Below are positions 16,523 through 26,358 of a stretch of DNA of 64,000 bases, in pieces. A model generated the notes under the pieces. It saw only the letters and a program-made list of their open reading frames with translations. It had not been told where the DNA came from and searched no databases. The stretch is from positions 62,001 through 126,000 of the forward strand of contig SXHN01000122.1 in assembly GCA_005773635.1 (NCBI GenBank). The letters are read 5' to 3'. The translations under genes were made by a program, and so were the position numbers. This stretch comes from Actinomycetota bacterium. Its GTDB lineage: Bacteria > Actinomycetota > Acidimicrobiia > IMCC26256 > PALSA-610. Position 1 is the first letter of the stretch; every line of letters begins with the position of its first letter.

Positions 16523-19099
16523 ATGTTCAAACTGCTGATCCGCGGTATTCGTGCCCACCTCGTGCGATTTCTATTGACCGGCGTCGCCATCATTTTGGGC
16601 ATCACGTTCCTCGCGGGCTCATTCGTCATCACCGACACCATTCGAGTGTCATTTGATGATCTCTTCACGCAACTCACTGCGGGCACTGACGTTGTTGTGC
16701 AAGGCCCCCTGGTGGTAGGGCAATTCAACGACCCCGACGAGGCCGAGAAACGGGGCCCCGTATCGGCGTCGCTGCTCGCCACTATCCGCGCATTGCCCGG
16801 CGTCGCTGCTGCAGAAGGCACAATCCAAACCGATGGTGATCAACCCGTCGCGCTAATCGGCTCAAACAGCAAACCGATTGCTGGGCGGATCGCGCAACAG
16901 TTCGGATACAGCTGGACCAACACTGCCGACTTCACACCGTGGCGCATCGCCGAAGGTCGGCCGCCGCGAGATCGCAACGAGATTGTCGTCGATGCCGAGT
17001 CGGCGCGCGACGGCAAGCTCAAGATCGGTGCAAAGGTCTTGGTCAATGCCCCGCCTGATAAAGCCCGTCGCTACAACCTTGTGGGCATCGCGCGCTTTGG
17101 ACGCGTGGATAGACCGATTGGCGCGACAGGTGCCCTGTTTACGATCGAAGAAATGCAACGGATCACTCGACTGCCGGGGCAATTTCGCCAGATCTTGATT
17201 CACGCCGACGACGGCGTTTCGCCGCAGGAATTGCGCTCGCGAGTTGCGGCGGCAGTCAAGGTCGCGAATGTCGACGTCGTGACCGGCGACCAATATCGAA
17301 CGCAGCAACAAAATCAGATACGACGCGTGTTGAAGTTCGTCTATATCGGACTGTTTGTGTTTGCGCTCATCGGACTACTCGTCGGCGGGTTCATCATCTT
17401 CAACACGTTCACCGTGATCTTGGCGCAACGCACCCGCGAGTTGGCGCTGTTGCGCGCCATCGGCGCGGGCCCGCGCCAAATCGTGCTCTCGGTTCTCGGG
17501 GAGGCATTCGCGGTAGGGATTGTTGCGTCAACCCTTGGCGTGCTCGGTGGCATTGGGCTCGCCATCGGCTTGAGAACCATGCTCGAGTGGTTGAACTTGG
17601 CGTTACCCGCGGGAGACCTCATCGTCGAGACTCGCACCGTCGTATTGGGTATCGTCGTTGGCACAATCGTCACGATGATCGCAGCACTAGTACCAGCTGT
17701 GCGGACTGCCCGGATACGACCGATCGCCGCGTTGCGCGAATCCGCAGTGGAACAACCGCTTCCGAAGGCATCACGCACGTTGTTCGGCGGAACCGTCATG
17801 GCGCTGGGGCTCGCGGCGGTCGCAGCGGGGTTATTCACCAAGCTCGACAACGGCGTCACAATCGCTGCAGCCGGCGCGATCGTCTTGTTTACGGGCGTCT
17901 TCATCGTCAGCCCCGTGCTCGTACCGCCCGCGGCGCGAGCACTCGGATGGATCCCCACGAAGGTCAGCGGCATTTCGGGAAGGCTTGCACGAGACAACGC
18001 TTACCGCAATCCACGCCGTAGCGCATGGACAGCAATCGCACTCACCTTAGGTGTTGCAATCGTTGGTTTGGTCACAATCGTGACGTCCTCATTCAAAGTC
18101 ACCATCTCGGCCGCGCTCGACAACCAGCTCGGCACCACCGACTATTTCGTTTCTGGATCTCTCAGCCCTGATATCACCCAACGGATCGGTGCTGTGGACA
18201 GCGTTGAAGCCGCAATGGGTGTCGGCTTCGCAGAACCGATTATTCAGCTTCCCAATAGCAAGCGCCTTGACGACGCTCGACTCGTCCTCGCCATCGACCC
18301 ACGGGTCGTCACTCAGTTCGTCGACCTGGGGGAGACAAGCGGCACAATCGGAGATCTTGCAAACGGCGGCATCGCGATTCCGCGCTCGCTCGCCAACAAG
18401 CACGACCTCAAACTGGGTTCGAGCCTGTACGCGAAATTCACTAAGGATCAGGTCAACCTAACGGTCGTGGCTATCTTCGAAAAAAAGGTATTCGACCGAC
18501 CCGCGCTCCTCATTGATCGCGCGCTGTACCAAAAAGTTGCCGACCTACCCATCGACTTCTTTTCGGTAGCGCTCGCCAAGCCGGGAGCCGATACCGATAT
18601 AGGCGCCGAACAAATCGAAAAGGCGCTCAGCGACTACCCAACGGCCCAGGTCAGAAACTTCGACCAATTCAAAGCCTCCCAAGAACAACAAATCGATCAA
18701 GCGCTGTTCTTGTTCTACGGGCTACTCCTGCTTGCGATCGTGATCGCGCTCATAGGCATCGTGAACACGCTGGCGCTGTCGGTTCATGAACGCACCCATG
18801 AAATCGGACTCCTCAGGGCGGTCGGCACCTCGCGGCTACAGATCGCCATTTCGATCGCTTGGGAGTCCGTCATCATTGCCATCTTCGGAGCTGTACTAGG
18901 GATCATGATTGGCATTGTGATGGGAGCAATCTTGGTGACGTCGCTACGTACACAAAACTTAGTGACCAAGATCGACTTGGCGATCCCGCGCCTCATACTG
19001 ATCGCAGTGATCGCCGGCTTCGCCGGGATCTTCGCGGCCATCGTGCCCGCGTATCGGGCAGCGAAACTCAACGTGCTCGAAGCAATCCGTACCGAATAG
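16523..19099 (+). CDS. ABC transporter permease, FtsX/MacB type
   Basis: An 858-residue membrane protein with a duplicated FtsX architecture: an N-terminal helix (about residues 15-40), a large extracytoplasmic domain, three helices around residues 270-400 with the LALLRAIGAGPRQI cytoplasmic loop, then a second copy with helix near 495-515, another extracytoplasmic domain and three helices around 725-850 with the matching IGLLRAVGTSRLQI loop. It pairs with the upstream ATPase. Loops of this kind contact the ATPase in the family. The substrate is unknown. It is convergent with purE. Confidence 0.9.
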   Translation: MFKLLIRGIRAHLVRFLLTGVAIILGITFLAGSFVITDTIRVSFDDLFTQLTAGTDVVVQGPLVVGQFNDPDEAEKRGPVSASLLATIRALPGVAAAEGTIQTDGDQPVALIGSNSKPIAGRIAQQFGYSWTNTADFTPWRIAEGRPPRDRNEIVVDAESARDGKLKIGAKVLVNAPPDKARRYNLVGIARFGRVDRPIGATGALFTIEEMQRITRLPGQFRQILIHADDGVSPQELRSRVAAAVKVANVDVVTGDQYRTQQQNQIRRVLKFVYIGLFVFALIGLLVGGFIIFNTFTVILAQRTRELALLRAIGAGPRQIVLSVLGEAFAVGIVASTLGVLGGIGLAIGLRTMLEWLNLALPAGDLIVETRTVVLGIVVGTIVTMIAALVPAVRTARIRPIAALRESAVEQPLPKASRTLFGGTVMALGLAAVAAGLFTKLDNGVTIAAAGAIVLFTGVFIVSPVLVPPAARALGWIPTKVSGISGRLARDNAYRNPRRSAWTAIALTLGVAIVGLVTIVTSSFKVTISAALDNQLGTTDYFVSGSLSPDITQRIGAVDSVEAAMGVGFAEPIIQLPNSKRLDDARLVLAIDPRVVTQFVDLGETSGTIGDLANGGIAIPRSLANKHDLKLGSSLYAKFTKDQVNLTVVAIFEKKVFDRPALLIDRALYQKVADLPIDFFSVALAKPGADTDIGAEQIEKALSDYPTAQVRNFDQFKASQEQQIDQALFLFYGLLLLAIVIALIGIVNTLALSVHERTHEIGLLRAVGTSRLQIAISIAWESVIIAIFGAVLGIMIGIVMGAILVTSLRTQNLVTKIDLAIPRLILIAVIAGFAGIFAAIVPAYRAAKLNVLEAIRTE

Positions 19100-19120
19100 C
19101 TGCAGCCGTTCGGTACGGAT

Positions 19121-19627
19121 TCAGGTTTCGGCGTTGAACTGTTTCGCGACGCGACCATCTTTTTCCAGGACCATTGCTTCGAGGTCGCACTGATACCGAT
19201 TCATGGCTTCGCGCAACGCTGGGTCGTTCACGCCAAGAATGCGAATCGCGAGCAACCCCGCGTTACGGGCGTTGTTAATCGCAACGGTCGCGACCGGGAT
19301 TCCCGCTGGCATCTGCACAATCGACAACAGCGAATCCAAGCCGTCGAGCGTGCTCAACGAAACCGGAACCCCAATCACTGGCAACGAGGTGAGCGACGCC
19401 GTCATGCCCGGAAGATGTGCTGCACCACCAGCGCCCGCGATGATCACCTGAAGGCCCCGGTCAGCGGCTTCTCTGGCGTACTGCACCATCATTTCAGGCG
19501 TGCGGTGGGCGCTCACGACGCGCACCTCACGGCGCACCGCGAACTCATCAAGGACATCGATCGCGCCTTGCATCACATTGAGGTCGGAATCGCTACCCAT
19601 AATCACGCCAACAAGGGGTTCGGACAT
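19121..19627 (-). CDS. purE: N5-carboxyaminoimidazole ribonucleotide mutase
   Basis: A 168-residue class I PurE catalysing conversion of N5-CAIR to CAIR in purine synthesis. The motifs [12 protein letters not shown] (residues 10-21), SAHRTPEMM and [12 protein letters not shown] are all present. The ATG at 19627 ([12 protein letters not shown]) is chosen; the track extension to 19939 overlaps the opposite-strand flavoprotein gene. The ATPase partner purK is not adjacent. Divergent from the nitronate-monooxygenase-like gene, with 51 bases between starts. Confidence 0.93.
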   Translation of the reverse strand: MSEPLVGVIMGSDSDLNVMQGAIDVLDEFAVRREVRVVSAHRTPEMMVQYAREAADRGLQVIIAGAGGAAHLPGMTASLTSLPVIGVPVSLSTLDGLDSLLSIVQMPAGIPVATVAINNARNAGLLAIRILGVNDPALREAMNRYQCDLEAMVLEKDGRVAKQFNAET

Positions 19628-19678
19628 GCGCTTCACGCTAGTAGCCAGATCTGGTCGCACTGTTCTAGCGTCGGCCCT

Positions 19679-20635
19679 ATGCAAACGCGACTGACCGAAC
19701 TGCTCCAGATCGAACACCCCGTAATGCTCGCCGGTATGGGAGGCGTGGCATACAACGAACTCGTCACCGCCGTGTCGAACGCCGGCGGAATCGGCACACT
19801 CGGTGCCGCACCGTTGAGCGTCGAGCAAATGGAATACGAGATCGGTGAGATTGCACGCCATACCGACAAACCGTTCGGCGTCGACCTCCTCGCCGCGCTT
19901 CCCGACAGTTTGACCCGCGGCGTCGACCTGATTATCCAAGGCGGCGCGGCGCTATTCGTTGCTGGGCTCGGCGTGCCTCGCGACATCATTGGGCAACTCC
20001 ACGAAGCAGGGGTGCTCGTGGCCAGCATGTGCGGCAAGGTGCGCCATGCGGTCAGTGCTGTTGAAAGTGGCGTCGACTTCGTCATCGTGCAGGGCACCGA
20101 GGCAGGCGGCCACACCGGCTTGATCGCAACGATGCCACTCATCCCACAGGTGGTCGACGCGGTCGGCGATCGCGTGCCGGTGGTAGCGGCAGGAGGAATC
20201 TTCGACGGTCGCGGTCTTGCCGCATCGATGGCGTTAGGTGCCGATGGTGTGTGGATGGGCACACGCTTCATCGCAACTCCCGAAGCCCGAACTGTACGCG
20301 GCTACAAAGACGCAATCATCCGTAGCCGAGAAGACGACACCGTCATTAGCAAGGGATATTCGGGCAAGCCAATGCGGGTTGTGCGCAATGAATGGACTCA
20401 ACAAGTTGAGGGCGACCCGTCGATGTTGAAGCCGTTCCCCGAGATGATGCTGCACACTCTCGAAGCTGGCGTATTGCACCTCGGAGGCGACGAATCCACC
20501 GAAGTAGATGTCAATCGGGAGTGCTACCCGGCTGGACAACTCATTGGTGCCGTCGATGGACTAATTCCTGCCGGTGATCTCGTACGCCAAATCGTGCGCG
20601 AAGCCGAAGCAACCCTCGATCGCATCTCAAAATAA
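19679..20635 (+). CDS. Nitronate monooxygenase-like FMN protein
   Basis: A 318-residue TIM-barrel flavoprotein of the 2-nitropropane dioxygenase/enoyl reductase II family, taken from the ATG at 19679 ([22 protein letters not shown]). FMN-binding segments are [13 protein letters not shown] near residue 140 and [30 protein letters not shown] near residues 167-196. True class I nitronate monooxygenases have a catalytic His, and HTG in the first segment is a candidate; the physiological substrate is uncertain. The track start at 19415 overlaps purE and is not used. Confidence 0.85.
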   Translation: MQTRLTELLQIEHPVMLAGMGGVAYNELVTAVSNAGGIGTLGAAPLSVEQMEYEIGEIARHTDKPFGVDLLAALPDSLTRGVDLIIQGGAALFVAGLGVPRDIIGQLHEAGVLVASMCGKVRHAVSAVESGVDFVIVQGTEAGGHTGLIATMPLIPQVVDAVGDRVPVVAAGGIFDGRGLAASMALGADGVWMGTRFIATPEARTVRGYKDAIIRSREDDTVISKGYSGKPMRVVRNEWTQQVEGDPSMLKPFPEMMLHTLEAGVLHLGGDESTEVDVNRECYPAGQLIGAVDGLIPAGDLVRQIVREAEATLDRISK

Positions 20636-20709
20636 GGGAGCGTGCGAAGGGCGGCGCCGCGAAGCAAGCCGAGTCGACCGACCAATTCAACCGGCGCAGT
20701 AGAAACTCG

Positions 20710-21702
20710 TCACCTCATGCCGCGAGCGGCTTTGTCTTCTTCGATGAGGTCGGATTCATACATGCGACGAACAAGTTCTTCGAAGCTGACTTTCGGTTCC
20801 CAGCCCAGTTTCGCTTTGGCTTTGCTCGGGTCGCCGATGAGCAAATCCACCTCGGCGGGGCGATCAAAGCGCACATCGTGCGATACATAGGGTTCCCAAG
20901 AGTCGTACCCGGCACACCGAAACGCCACATCCAAAAATTCACGGATTGAATGCGTTTCGCCGGTGGCTACGACATAATCATCCGGTTCGTCTTGTTGCAA
21001 CATTGCCCACATCGCTTCGACGTAGTCAGCGGCATGGCCCCAGTCTCGTTGTGATTCGAGGTTGCCCAAACTGATCGTGTCTTGCAGACCTAGTTTGATG
21101 CGAGCCAACGACGACGTGATTTTTCGAGTAACAAATTCGTGCCCGCGCCGTTCGCTTTCGTGATTGAACAGGATTCCGCTACTCGCGTGAATTCCGTAGG
21201 CTTCGCGATAATTCACGGTGATGTTGTGACCAAACATTTTCGCAACGCCATACGGCGACCGAGGATGAAACGGCGTGGTTTCGGATTGTGGAACCTCGCG
21301 CACTTTCCCAAACATCTCTGACGAACTCGCTTGATAGAAACGCATCGGATTGTTTTCCATACCACCCACGATGCGCACCGCGTCGAGCATCCGCAGCACA
21401 CCAAGACCTGTAATTTCGGCGGTGAGTTCCGGTTGGCGAAACGACAACTGCACAAAACTGATCGCGCCGAGGTTGTAGACCTCATCGGGCTGCACTTGTT
21501 CCAGCACTGCAATCAACGACGCCATATCGCGAAGGTCGCCGTCGACGAGTTCGAGTCGTGGATTCTCGTCTTGCACCATGCGAGCTTTGGGGTTTGCCTG
21601 ACCCCGAATCATGCCGAATACCTGGTAGCCCTTGGCCGCCAGTGATTCCGATAGATAGCGACCATCCTGGCCAGTGATTCCGGTGATCAGTGCACGTTTC
21701 AT
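20710..21702 (-). CDS. gmd: GDP-mannose 4,6-dehydratase
   Basis: A 330-residue extended SDR. The NADP motif TGITGQDG is at residues 7-14, the catalytic Thr/Ser region is SSSEMFGKV, and the YxxxK pair is in [21 protein letters not shown] and [22 protein letters not shown] are hallmarks of Gmd. It makes GDP-4-keto-6-deoxymannose for deoxysugars in cell-surface glycans. No GDP-fucose or GDP-rhamnose synthase is adjacent, so the final sugar is unknown. Confidence 0.92.
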   Translation of the reverse strand: MKRALITGITGQDGRYLSESLAAKGYQVFGMIRGQANPKARMVQDENPRLELVDGDLRDMASLIAVLEQVQPDEVYNLGAISFVQLSFRQPELTAEITGLGVLRMLDAVRIVGGMENNPMRFYQASSSEMFGKVREVPQSETTPFHPRSPYGVAKMFGHNITVNYREAYGIHASSGILFNHESERRGHEFVTRKITSSLARIKLGLQDTISLGNLESQRDWGHAADYVEAMWAMLQQDEPDDYVVATGETHSIREFLDVAFRCAGYDSWEPYVSHDVRFDRPAEVDLLIGDPSKAKAKLGWEPKVSFEELVRRMYESDLIEEDKAARGMR

Positions 21703-21783
21703 CTCATCAGTCTACGGAGGCACCCGCCGAGAACCCGTCACGACGGCCTCTCCCCCCAAGCCAGAGTTCTCTGACCTCACAGC

Positions 21784-22221
21784 TCACGATCGGGCGATGC
21801 GATGAAATTCTGGGTCGAGCTGCGCCAAAAATTCCGCGCAGCGGGCTTCTTCTTCCACTTCACCAATGTGCCCGGCTGAGCTACGCAGCCCATCGAGAGC
21901 CCGCAGAAATCCGCGGTTCGTTTCATGCTGCCAACGCACATAGCCGCTCCCACGCCATCCCGATTGGCGGAGTTTGTCGAGGCCGCGGTGGTAGCCCACC
22001 CGGAAATAGGCATAGGCCTCCGTTTCGTCACGGGCCATCTCGCCAAGCTGTGCCCAGGCATCAAGAAACTTGGGGAATTGGGCACACACATCGGCGACCG
22101 CATCTCGGCGGCGCTCGACCGGCATCGCTAACGCCTCGGCCAGCGCAGCAAGCGCGTTACTCGGCTCAGGTGGCAGCACGGTCTCGGGCGGTCCAGTTGG
22201 GGTAAAGCTCACACTTGTCAT
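21784..22221 (-). CDS. DUF3151 family protein
   Basis: A 145-residue cytoplasmic protein when started at the ATG at 22221 (MTSVSFTPTG). The DUF3151 core is clear: AQLGEMARDETEAYAYFRVGYHRGLDKLRQSGWRGSGYV..QHETNRGFLRAL. The family is restricted to actinobacteria and has no assigned function. It is divergent from the histidine phosphatase gene. Confidence 0.78.
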   Translation of the reverse strand: MTSVSFTPTGPPETVLPPEPSNALAALAEALAMPVERRRDAVADVCAQFPKFLDAWAQLGEMARDETEAYAYFRVGYHRGLDKLRQSGWRGSGYVRWQHETNRGFLRALDGLRSSAGHIGEVEEEARCAEFLAQLDPEFHRIARS

Positions 22222-22307
22222 CAACAGCGACCCTACCCGCAGCATCGGCATTGCCCGCCTCGACGCATTCATCAAAGCCCAGCGATTCATGATTCCATGG
22301 TGTGTAT

Positions 22308-22985
22308 ATGAGTGACTCCGCTCCAACGCCGCCAACACGCCTGATACTCGTTCGCCACGCAGTTACCCACCACACCGGTGGGAAGCTCTCAGGGCGCATG
22401 GCTGGTATCGACCTAACCCCTGAAGGCCAAGCACAGGCCGCGCGCACTGCGGAACGACTCGCTCCCGTCAACGTCACAACGATCTACGCAAGCCCAATCG
22501 AACGCACAATGCAAACGGCCGCAGCAATCGCAACGCACCACAAGCTCCCCGTCATCGAACACGCGGGCGTGATCGAAGCCGAATACGGCGAATGGACCGA
22601 CTGCGAACTGAAAGACCTCGCAAAAACTGCTGAGTGGAAAGTTGTGCAAGCCGCGCCGTCACGAGCGCGCTTCCCAGGCGGAGAATCGATCACCGAAATG
22701 CAAGCGCGCATAGTCGCGGCACTCAACGCCATCGTCGGTTCACACCCTCACGAAACAACGGTTGTGGTGAGCCACGCCGACCCAATCAAATCCGCAATTG
22801 CGCACTTCACCGGAGTACACCTCGACTTGTTTCAACGCATCCATGTCTCGCCGGCGTCCGTCACGGTGTTCGAATTCCATGCGTATGGCACAACAATGAT
22901 GAAGTGCAACGACACCGGCTCGCTTGACGAACTTGTTGCCTCGGCCGCTCCACACCCACCGAAACAGGACGAACGCAATGCCTGA
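22308..22985 (+). CDS. Histidine phosphatase family protein
   Basis: A 225-residue protein with the phosphoglycerate-mutase fold. The catalytic LVRHAVT motif is at residues 14-20, the acid Glu region is VIEAEYGEW, and the second catalytic His is in VVVSHADPIKS. In actinobacteria a phosphatase of this type precedes DUF3090 and SCO1664 genes and often mshC of mycothiol synthesis; that order is kept here except mshC. Its stop overlaps the DUF3090 start by 8 bases, so the two are translationally coupled. The substrate is unknown. Confidence 0.85.
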   Translation: MSDSAPTPPTRLILVRHAVTHHTGGKLSGRMAGIDLTPEGQAQAARTAERLAPVNVTTIYASPIERTMQTAAAIATHHKLPVIEHAGVIEAEYGEWTDCELKDLAKTAEWKVVQAAPSRARFPGGESITEMQARIVAALNAIVGSHPHETTVVVSHADPIKSAIAHFTGVHLDLFQRIHVSPASVTVFEFHAYGTTMMKCNDTGSLDELVASAAPHPPKQDERNA

Positions 22986-23523
22986 CCCGATTGAATTCAA
23001 TCCTGTCGACACCATCAGTGCGGGTGCGCTTGGACGTCCCGGGCAGCGGCGATTCATGATTCAAGCCCGTTGTAACGGAGCACTGCTCTGCATCTTGATG
23101 GAAAAGCAACAGATCTCCCAGCTCGCGGAAGAAGCCAATGACTTCCTCGACCGCGTCGCTCAAGACTCCAACGAACTCGAAGCCGAACCCAACCTCGACC
23201 CAGTCAACGATGCACTCTGTGGTCAAGTAGTTGAAACCGAACCGCTATTTCGCGCATCACTCATTGGCATCGGGTACGACCCGCATCGGAATCTCGTGTT
23301 GCTGGAGCTGCGGGAATTTCCGCAGACCGACGAGGATCTCACAGACGAACCTCTCGACGTCGATGAACTTGAAGGCTTCGTTGCACGTCTCTACGCAACC
23401 CGCGCTCAGGTGCGCGCGATGTTGCGTCACGGTGTCGCCAGCGTCGGCCAAGGCCGGCCACCGTGTCCGCTCTGCCAATTTCCTATGGACCCAGACGGGC
23501 ATGCTTGCCCACGCTGGAATTGA
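22978..23523 (+). CDS. DUF3090 family protein
   Basis: A 181-residue protein starting at the ATG at 22978 (MPDPIEFNPVDTISAGALGRPGQR), inside the end of the preceding gene. The N-terminal half matches the DUF3090 core (GQRRFMIQARC..ALLCILMEKQQISQLAEE) and the C-terminus has a CPLC...MDPDGHACPRWN zinc-ribbon-like motif. The family is actinobacterial and always near the phosphatase and SCO1664 genes; its function is not known. Confidence 0.85.
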   Translation: MPDPIEFNPVDTISAGALGRPGQRRFMIQARCNGALLCILMEKQQISQLAEEANDFLDRVAQDSNELEAEPNLDPVNDALCGQVVETEPLFRASLIGIGYDPHRNLVLLELREFPQTDEDLTDEPLDVDELEGFVARLYATRAQVRAMLRHGVASVGQGRPPCPLCQFPMDPDGHACPRWN

Positions 23524-24269
23524 CACTCCTTTCACAGCAGGCGGGGCTCGAAGTACCCGACGCAGTCGATGACGAGATCGCGCGCGCGGTGTTGCGCGAA
23601 GGAGACATGGAAATCATTGGTCGCATGCCGTGGTCTTCCAACGCGACCTTCCTCGTAAGCATCAACGACCAATTTGGCAACACAATCTTCGCGATCTACA
23701 AACCACGTGACGGTGAACGACCATTGTGGGATTTCCCTCAGGGAACACTGTGTCAACGTGAAGTAGCAGCTTGCGTACTCTCGGATTTACTCGGATGGTC
23801 GCTCATCCCAGACACGGTGTTGCGCGACGGACCTGCGGGCGAGGGATCCGTAGCCCGCTTTTACGATCACGATCCCGAGAATCACTATTTCGAAATTTTC
23901 AAAGGACGCGAAGCAACGTTCAAGAAGTTCGCGGCATTCGACGTGCTCGCAAACAACACCGATCGCAAAGGTGGCCACGTATTGCTCGCGGCCGACGGGC
24001 ACGTCTGGGGTATCGACCACGGCGTGTGTTTTCACGAAGATCCGAAGCTCCGCACCGTAATTTGGGAATTCGGTGGAGAGCCTGTGCCCCACGAACTACG
24101 AACAGACATTGCGCGCTTGATCGACGAACTCGCCGAAAGCCAACTCGTCGACCTTCTCAACGCCGACGAGGTGAGCGCCATCGCACGACGGGCTCAACGC
24201 CTACTGACAACCGGCCGATACCCAATGACGGTCGGCGACTACCGCGACCATCCCTGGCCGCTTGTATAG
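23520..24269 (+). CDS. SCO1664 family kinase-like protein
   Basis: A protein of about 249 residues with features of a PI3/PI4-kinase or HipA-like fold: a Lys in AIYKPRDGERPLWDFP, FDVLANNTDRKGGHVLL as the catalytic-loop-like segment and VWGIDHGVCFHED as the metal-binding-loop-like segment. The start is uncertain: TTG at 23520 overlaps the DUF3090 stop and is used here, GTG at 23463 gives a longer overlap, and ATG at 23607 (MEIIGRMPWSSNATF) would match the minimal family length. It converges on the acyl-AMP ligase gene with no spacer. Confidence 0.75.
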   Translation: MTLLSQQAGLEVPDAVDDEIARAVLREGDMEIIGRMPWSSNATFLVSINDQFGNTIFAIYKPRDGERPLWDFPQGTLCQREVAACVLSDLLGWSLIPDTVLRDGPAGEGSVARFYDHDPENHYFEIFKGREATFKKFAAFDVLANNTDRKGGHVLLAADGHVWGIDHGVCFHEDPKLRTVIWEFGGEPVPHELRTDIARLIDELAESQLVDLLNADEVSAIARRAQRLLTTGRYPMTVGDYRDHPWPLV

Positions 24270-25973
24270 CTAGTGGGCTAGAGAGAGTTCGGCGTCGGTG
24301 TAGCGCGTTTTGCACAGCGACCGTTGCAGTTTTCCACTCGATGTCTTGGGCAACGTACCCGGCGACACGAGCACCACTTCCTCCGGTGCCATTCCAACAG
24401 CACCGTACACCGCGGCCTTAATCGCATCTCGCACAACTTCGAGCTCGTCGTGTTTGGTTTCTGCGACAACCACCAACGATTCCTTGCCGCGCTTGCCCGA
24501 GGTACCAAATGCAATCACGTTGCCGGCTCGAACGCCGTCGACCACGTTCACCGCACGCTCAACATCTTGCGGATAGACATTGCGACCGCCGAGAATGATG
24601 ACGTCTTTGATGCGCCCACAAATCACCAGTTCGCCATCGGTCAAATAGCCAAGATCGCCCGTACGCAACCAACCATCGTGGAATACCGCAGCCGTCGCGT
24701 CGGGGCGGTTGTAATAGCCAGTAGTTACCGACTCGCCGCGCACCTCAAGTTCTCCAACTTCGCGGTCGTCCATCACTTCGCCGGAATCACGATCACAAAT
24801 CCGAATTTCAAGATTGAAAAGTGGGCGTCCAAGCTTGGCCAGCTCACGCGCGTCGCCATGGCTCTCGAGCACCGGCGCGGCGTAGTGATCTGTTTCCAAC
24901 ACACGTCGGTCGACCCGATCCACGTCCATGCCAGCGCCCACGCTGGGGAACGTCACACCCAAGGTCGCTTCTGCCATCCCAAACGCTGGAAAGACCGTCC
25001 CAGGCCGCAGTCCGTGGGCGGCACCCGCTTCGACGAACGCACGCATCGTCGAGGGATCAACCGGTTCCGCGCCATTCAGGGCTACGCGCCACTGCGATAG
25101 CTCAAGATTCTGAAGTCGCTTCAGCGAACGAGTGGCCAATACATACGAAAAATTTGGACCAGCGGTGACAGTGCCGCCAAAATCGGAGATCCATTCCATC
25201 CACTTGCTCGGCGCCGCCAAGAAATCTTGTGGCGCAGACAGCACCAAGTCAATGCCAGCACACATCGGCATCGCGAGCAGCCCGATCAAACCCATGTCGT
25301 GATACAGCGGCAGCCACGAAACGCCAACATCCTTGCCCGCAACAATGGCTCCGCCATGCACAATCGCATCGATGTTCGCCGCGACACACCGATGCGGCAA
25401 CATCACACCCTTCGGATCGCTGGTAGAACCGCTGGTGTACTGCAGAATCGCAAGCGCTTCGGGGTCATCAGCCGGGCGATCGTAACTCGATGCACCCAAT
25501 ACTTCGGCTTCGCGGGCGAGTTCATCGATTCGCAACGCGGGCGGATCTCCAGGTTGTTCGTCGAGGAAGTCCGCGAGTTGATCATCGATGAGTAGCACCA
25601 CCGCGTCGCTCGCGTGAATGCGGATGCGGGTCGCATCGACAAACTCATCAATCGAAGCAAGCCGCATCGGCAACGGCAGCATCACAGCCGCTGCCCCAGC
25701 AAGCCACGTCGCTTGAATCGCGGTCACCAGGGGACGCGTGGTCGGGCCAAGTATCGCGACGTGTGAACCCGGTTTCACGCCCCGAGACTGCAATACTGCG
25801 GCCATTGCACGAGCGTCAGCATGAAGTTCACTCCATCGCACCGAATCGACGTCACCAGCCAAGGCTGCAGAGCCAACGAAGGTGATTGAAGCATCGCCTG
25901 CAGCGACCGCTTCAATACGGGAAATCAAGCTGCGCGAATGAAGGCCAATGAGATCGTGCTGGAGGCTGGTCAC
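24270..25973 (-). CDS. Fatty-acyl-AMP ligase-like protein
   Basis: A 567-residue AMP-forming enzyme of the FAAL/FadD32 type. The adenylation motif is LQYTSGSTSDPKGVMLPH near residue 175, then WLPLYHDMGLIG, GAEPV, the FGMAEATLGV aromatic motif and TGDLGYLTDGELVICGRIKDVIILGGRNVYPQDVE, with the catalytic Lys in LPKTSSGKLQR. It would activate a long-chain fatty acid as acyl-AMP, possibly for transfer to a carrier protein or polyketide synthase, but none is adjacent. Confidence 0.88.
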   Translation of the reverse strand: MTSLQHDLIGLHSRSLISRIEAVAAGDASITFVGSAALAGDVDSVRWSELHADARAMAAVLQSRGVKPGSHVAILGPTTRPLVTAIQATWLAGAAAVMLPLPMRLASIDEFVDATRIRIHASDAVVLLIDDQLADFLDEQPGDPPALRIDELAREAEVLGASSYDRPADDPEALAILQYTSGSTSDPKGVMLPHRCVAANIDAIVHGGAIVAGKDVGVSWLPLYHDMGLIGLLAMPMCAGIDLVLSAPQDFLAAPSKWMEWISDFGGTVTAGPNFSYVLATRSLKRLQNLELSQWRVALNGAEPVDPSTMRAFVEAGAAHGLRPGTVFPAFGMAEATLGVTFPSVGAGMDVDRVDRRVLETDHYAAPVLESHGDARELAKLGRPLFNLEIRICDRDSGEVMDDREVGELEVRGESVTTGYYNRPDATAAVFHDGWLRTGDLGYLTDGELVICGRIKDVIILGGRNVYPQDVERAVNVVDGVRAGNVIAFGTSGKRGKESLVVVAETKHDELEVVRDAIKAAVYGAVGMAPEEVVLVSPGTLPKTSSGKLQRSLCKTRYTDAELSLAH

Positions 25974-26025
25974 GAACGCTCAGACCACACAAGTAACACA
26001 GAGTTACATGAATGTCATTTACTAC

Positions 26026-26358
26026 TCAGGAGTAACCAATCGCGGCACGAATGTCGTGGAAGAATCGGCTTCTCGGGAGCGCGACATCAACTCCCGACAC
26101 TGCTTCGTCGCGCACAATTTCGCTCACATGCGGCGCGAACCCAATGAATCGCGCGTGTGGCACAAATGCTCGGGCCTGTTCGACCTTGCTCGCATAACGC
26201 ACAAGGTCGATCACGACTACATCAATGGGTGCAGCGTCGCTGTCGACCAGAAGTTCGTCAATTGCGCGCGCAAACCTGATGCCCGGCACCGCCGCGCTGA
26301 CACGGCTGCGGTCCATCAGATCGTCAACAAACGCTACGACCGTGAGCTGCGCGCTCAA
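26026..26358 (-). CDS. Small receiver-like protein coupled to FrhB-like gene
   Basis: A 110-residue protein whose ATG overlaps the TGA of the upstream FrhB-like gene (ATGA), so it is very likely a real, co-translated gene. The alternating hydrophobic strands (LTVVAFVDDLMD, IDVVVIDLVRY, ARFIGFAPHVSE) resemble a CheY-like receiver fold, with VDD and the Asp of VIDLV in receiver-like positions, but the conserved Lys is not evident. It may be a degenerate receiver. Function unknown. Confidence 0.6.
   Translation of the reverse strand: MSAQLTVVAFVDDLMDRSRVSAAVPGIRFARAIDELLVDSDAAPIDVVVIDLVRYASKVEQARAFVPHARFIGFAPHVSEIVRDEAVSGVDVALPRSRFFHDIRAAIGYS

Noticed and set aside
19415-19678. N-terminal extension of the nitronate-monooxygenase-like ORF
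   Set aside because: It is antisense to purE; the ATG at 19679 begins the conserved TIM-barrel.
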